Of a stretch of DNA of 5,419 bases, positions 4,214 to 5,419 are shown piece after piece. Both the position numbers and the translations under genes were made by a program. Below the pieces are notes generated by a model that worked only from the letters and a program-made list of their open reading frames with translations, was not told the DNA's origin and searched no databases. Location of the stretch: positions 1 through 5,419 of the forward strand of contig JACMMQ010000279.1 in assembly GCA_014378955.1 (NCBI GenBank). The letters run 5' to 3'. Numbering within the stretch: the stretch's first letter is position 1; each line of letters begins with the position of its first letter. The DNA comes from Clostridia bacterium. Its GTDB lineage: Bacteria > Bacillota > Clostridia > SK-Y3 > JACMMQ01.

Positions 4214-5419
4214 ATGCAATCAACTTATACAGAGGGTTTGAACCCAGAACAGAAAAAGGCGGTTTTACATCATGATGGGCCGCTTCTTATATTAGCAGGT
4301 GCAGGCTCGGGCAAAACACGTGTACTTACCCACCGCATCGCCCATTTGGTGGAGGAAAAAGGGGTAGCACCGTGGCAAATATTAGCCATAACCTTTACCA
4401 ACAAGGCTGCAAAGGAAATGAGAGACCGCTTAGAACGCATGGTAGGCGCACGTGTGCATGACATGTGGGTCAGTACCTTTCATGCGAGCTGTGTTCGCAT
4501 GTTAAGAAGCCACATCGAGAAACTCGGGATGGGTTATCACAGCAACTTTGTCATTTTTGACTCCGCTGACCAACAAACAGTGGTCAAGTCGTGCGTCAAG
4601 GAGCTACGGTTGAGTGATGCGAACTTTCCGCCACGTGGCGTGTTATCGGTCATTAGCAATGCGAAAAATGAAATGCTCACATCAGACCGCTTTCAAAGCC
4701 TCAATGCGGCAGACTATCGCTTGAGTAAAATTGCGGATATTTACACACGCTACCAACGCATACTCGTACAGAGCAACGCACTTGATTTTGACGACATTTT
4801 GATGCTCACGGTACAATTGTTTGAAAAGCACCCAGACGTACTAACGTCTTATCAAGACAAGTTCCGCTACATCTTAGTGGATGAATACCAAGACACCAAC
4901 AACGTACAATATTTATTGGTCAGTCAATTGGCAAAAAGATACCGCAACATTTGCGTGGTGGGCGATGATGACCAAAGTATTTATAAATTCCGTGGTGCGG
5001 ACATTCGCAACATTTTGGATTTTGAAAAAGATTTCAAAGACGCCGTTGTCATTAAATTAGAGGAGAATTACCGCTCCACACAACACATTTTAGAGGCAGC
5101 AAACCAAGTTATAAAAAACAACCGTGGCCGTAAAGGTAAAACGCTTTTCACGCAAAAAACTTCGGAAAACAAGGTCACCTTGCTTGCCGCAGGCGATGAG
5201 CATGAAGAAGCACGCATGGTGGCAGAGCACATTTTATGGCTCAAAAGCACCACTGATTATGCTTTCAAGGATTTTACGATTTTATACAGAACCAATGCAC
5301 AATCCCGTGTATTTGAGGATGTCTTTTTGCGTCAAGCGGTGCCGTACCGCATTTATGGCGGCTTGCGATTTTACGAACGCAAGGAAATCAAGGACATCAT
5401 GGCGTATTTGCGCCTGGTG
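4214..5419 (+). CDS. pcrA: UvrD/PcrA-family ATP-dependent DNA helicase (3' partial)
   Basis: The first 402 codons of a superfamily 1A 3'-5' DNA helicase, truncated by the window end; family members are usually 700-750 residues. PcrA unwinds DNA in repair and rolling-circle replication and clears blocked forks or RNA polymerase. Motifs are intact: Q motif LNPEQKKAV (9-17), Walker A AGAGSGKT (28-35, K34), Ia ITFTNKAAKEM (59-69), WVSTFHA, ALDFDDIL, Walker B VDEYQDTN (222-229, D223/E224), motif III VVGDDDQSIYKFRGA (248-262), motif IV ENYRST (284-289), and TNAQSR (360-365) with a likely arginine finger R365. The C-terminal 2A/2B part with motifs V and VI lies outside. Start is ATG 4214, 8 nt after a near-perfect AAGGAGG (4199-4205). 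KF in motif III replaces the usual aromatic pair and resembles clostridial forms. PcrA is favoured over UvrD or Rep by the Gram-positive context, but the missing C-terminus prevents certainty. Confidence 0.93.
   Translation, partial: MQSTYTEGLNPEQKKAVLHHDGPLLILAGAGSGKTRVLTHRIAHLVEEKGVAPWQILAITFTNKAAKEMRDRLERMVGARVHDMWVSTFHASCVRMLRSHIEKLGMGYHSNFVIFDSADQQTVVKSCVKELRLSDANFPPRGVLSVISNAKNEMLTSDRFQSLNAADYRLSKIADIYTRYQRILVQSNALDFDDILMLTVQLFEKHPDVLTSYQDKFRYILVDEYQDTNNVQYLLVSQLAKRYRNICVVGDDDQSIYKFRGADIRNILDFEKDFKDAVVIKLEENYRSTQHILEAANQVIKNNRGRKGKTLFTQKTSENKVTLLAAGDEHEEARMVAEHILWLKSTTDYAFKDFTILYRTNAQSRVFEDVFLRQAVPYRIYGGLRFYERKEIKDIMAYLRLV

Noticed and set aside
3983..4219. Minus-strand reading frame of 78 codons over the second repeat region
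   Set aside because: It consists of the repeat hairpins read in reverse and shares the VLLNFFQK peptide with the frame over units 1 and 2. It has no family resemblance and is best seen as repeat-derived and spurious.

Overview
The window looks like a chromosomal segment of a low-to-moderate G+C Gram-positive bacterium (Bacillota, most likely Clostridia). The reasons are strong AGGAGG-type ribosome binding sites, TTG start use, consensus sigma-A promoters, hairpin-plus-T terminators, and proteins resembling Firmicute families. The taxon is an inference; there is no rRNA or other phylogenetic marker to fix it.

Layout, all genes on the + strand. (1) 2-103: the last 33 codons of an unidentified gene. 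(2) 105-1213: a transcription unit with a sigma-A promoter overlapped by two palindromes, a small two-helix membrane protein (184-399), a NYN-domain/OST-HTH predicted ribonuclease (425-1189) and an intrinsic terminator. (3) 1233-1388: two tandem units of a hairpin-rich intergenic repeat. (4) 1401-3938: a three-gene operon with a TTGACA/GATAAT promoter, a PLP-dependent class I aminotransferase (1474-2670), tryptophanyl-tRNA synthetase trpS (2663-3658, overlapping the previous gene by 8 nt), a small membrane protein with an acidic tail (3661-3903) and a terminator. (5) 3904-4213: a 310-nt gene-free stretch holding the terminator, a separate 13-bp-stem hairpin and two more repeat units in head-to-head orientation. 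(6) 4214-5419: the first 402 codons of a UvrD/PcrA-family DNA helicase, cut by the window end.

The genes are mostly ordinary housekeeping or conserved-hypothetical types. I see no phage, CRISPR, toxin-antitoxin or defence cassette. The most unusual content is the intergenic repeat family. Four units share fixed hairpin cores (GTCTGCGGAC, GGGCGCTGCCC), a constant AAAACTT tail and a stem with a fixed TTTTGAAAA apex. The base pairs of that stem change between units while pairing is kept, which suggests selection on folded RNA or single-stranded DNA. Other points worth a second look are an Ala in place of the usual Gly in the HIGH-like motif of TrpRS, the palindrome pair around the first promoter, and the translational coupling of an aminotransferase to trpS with no visible T-box.
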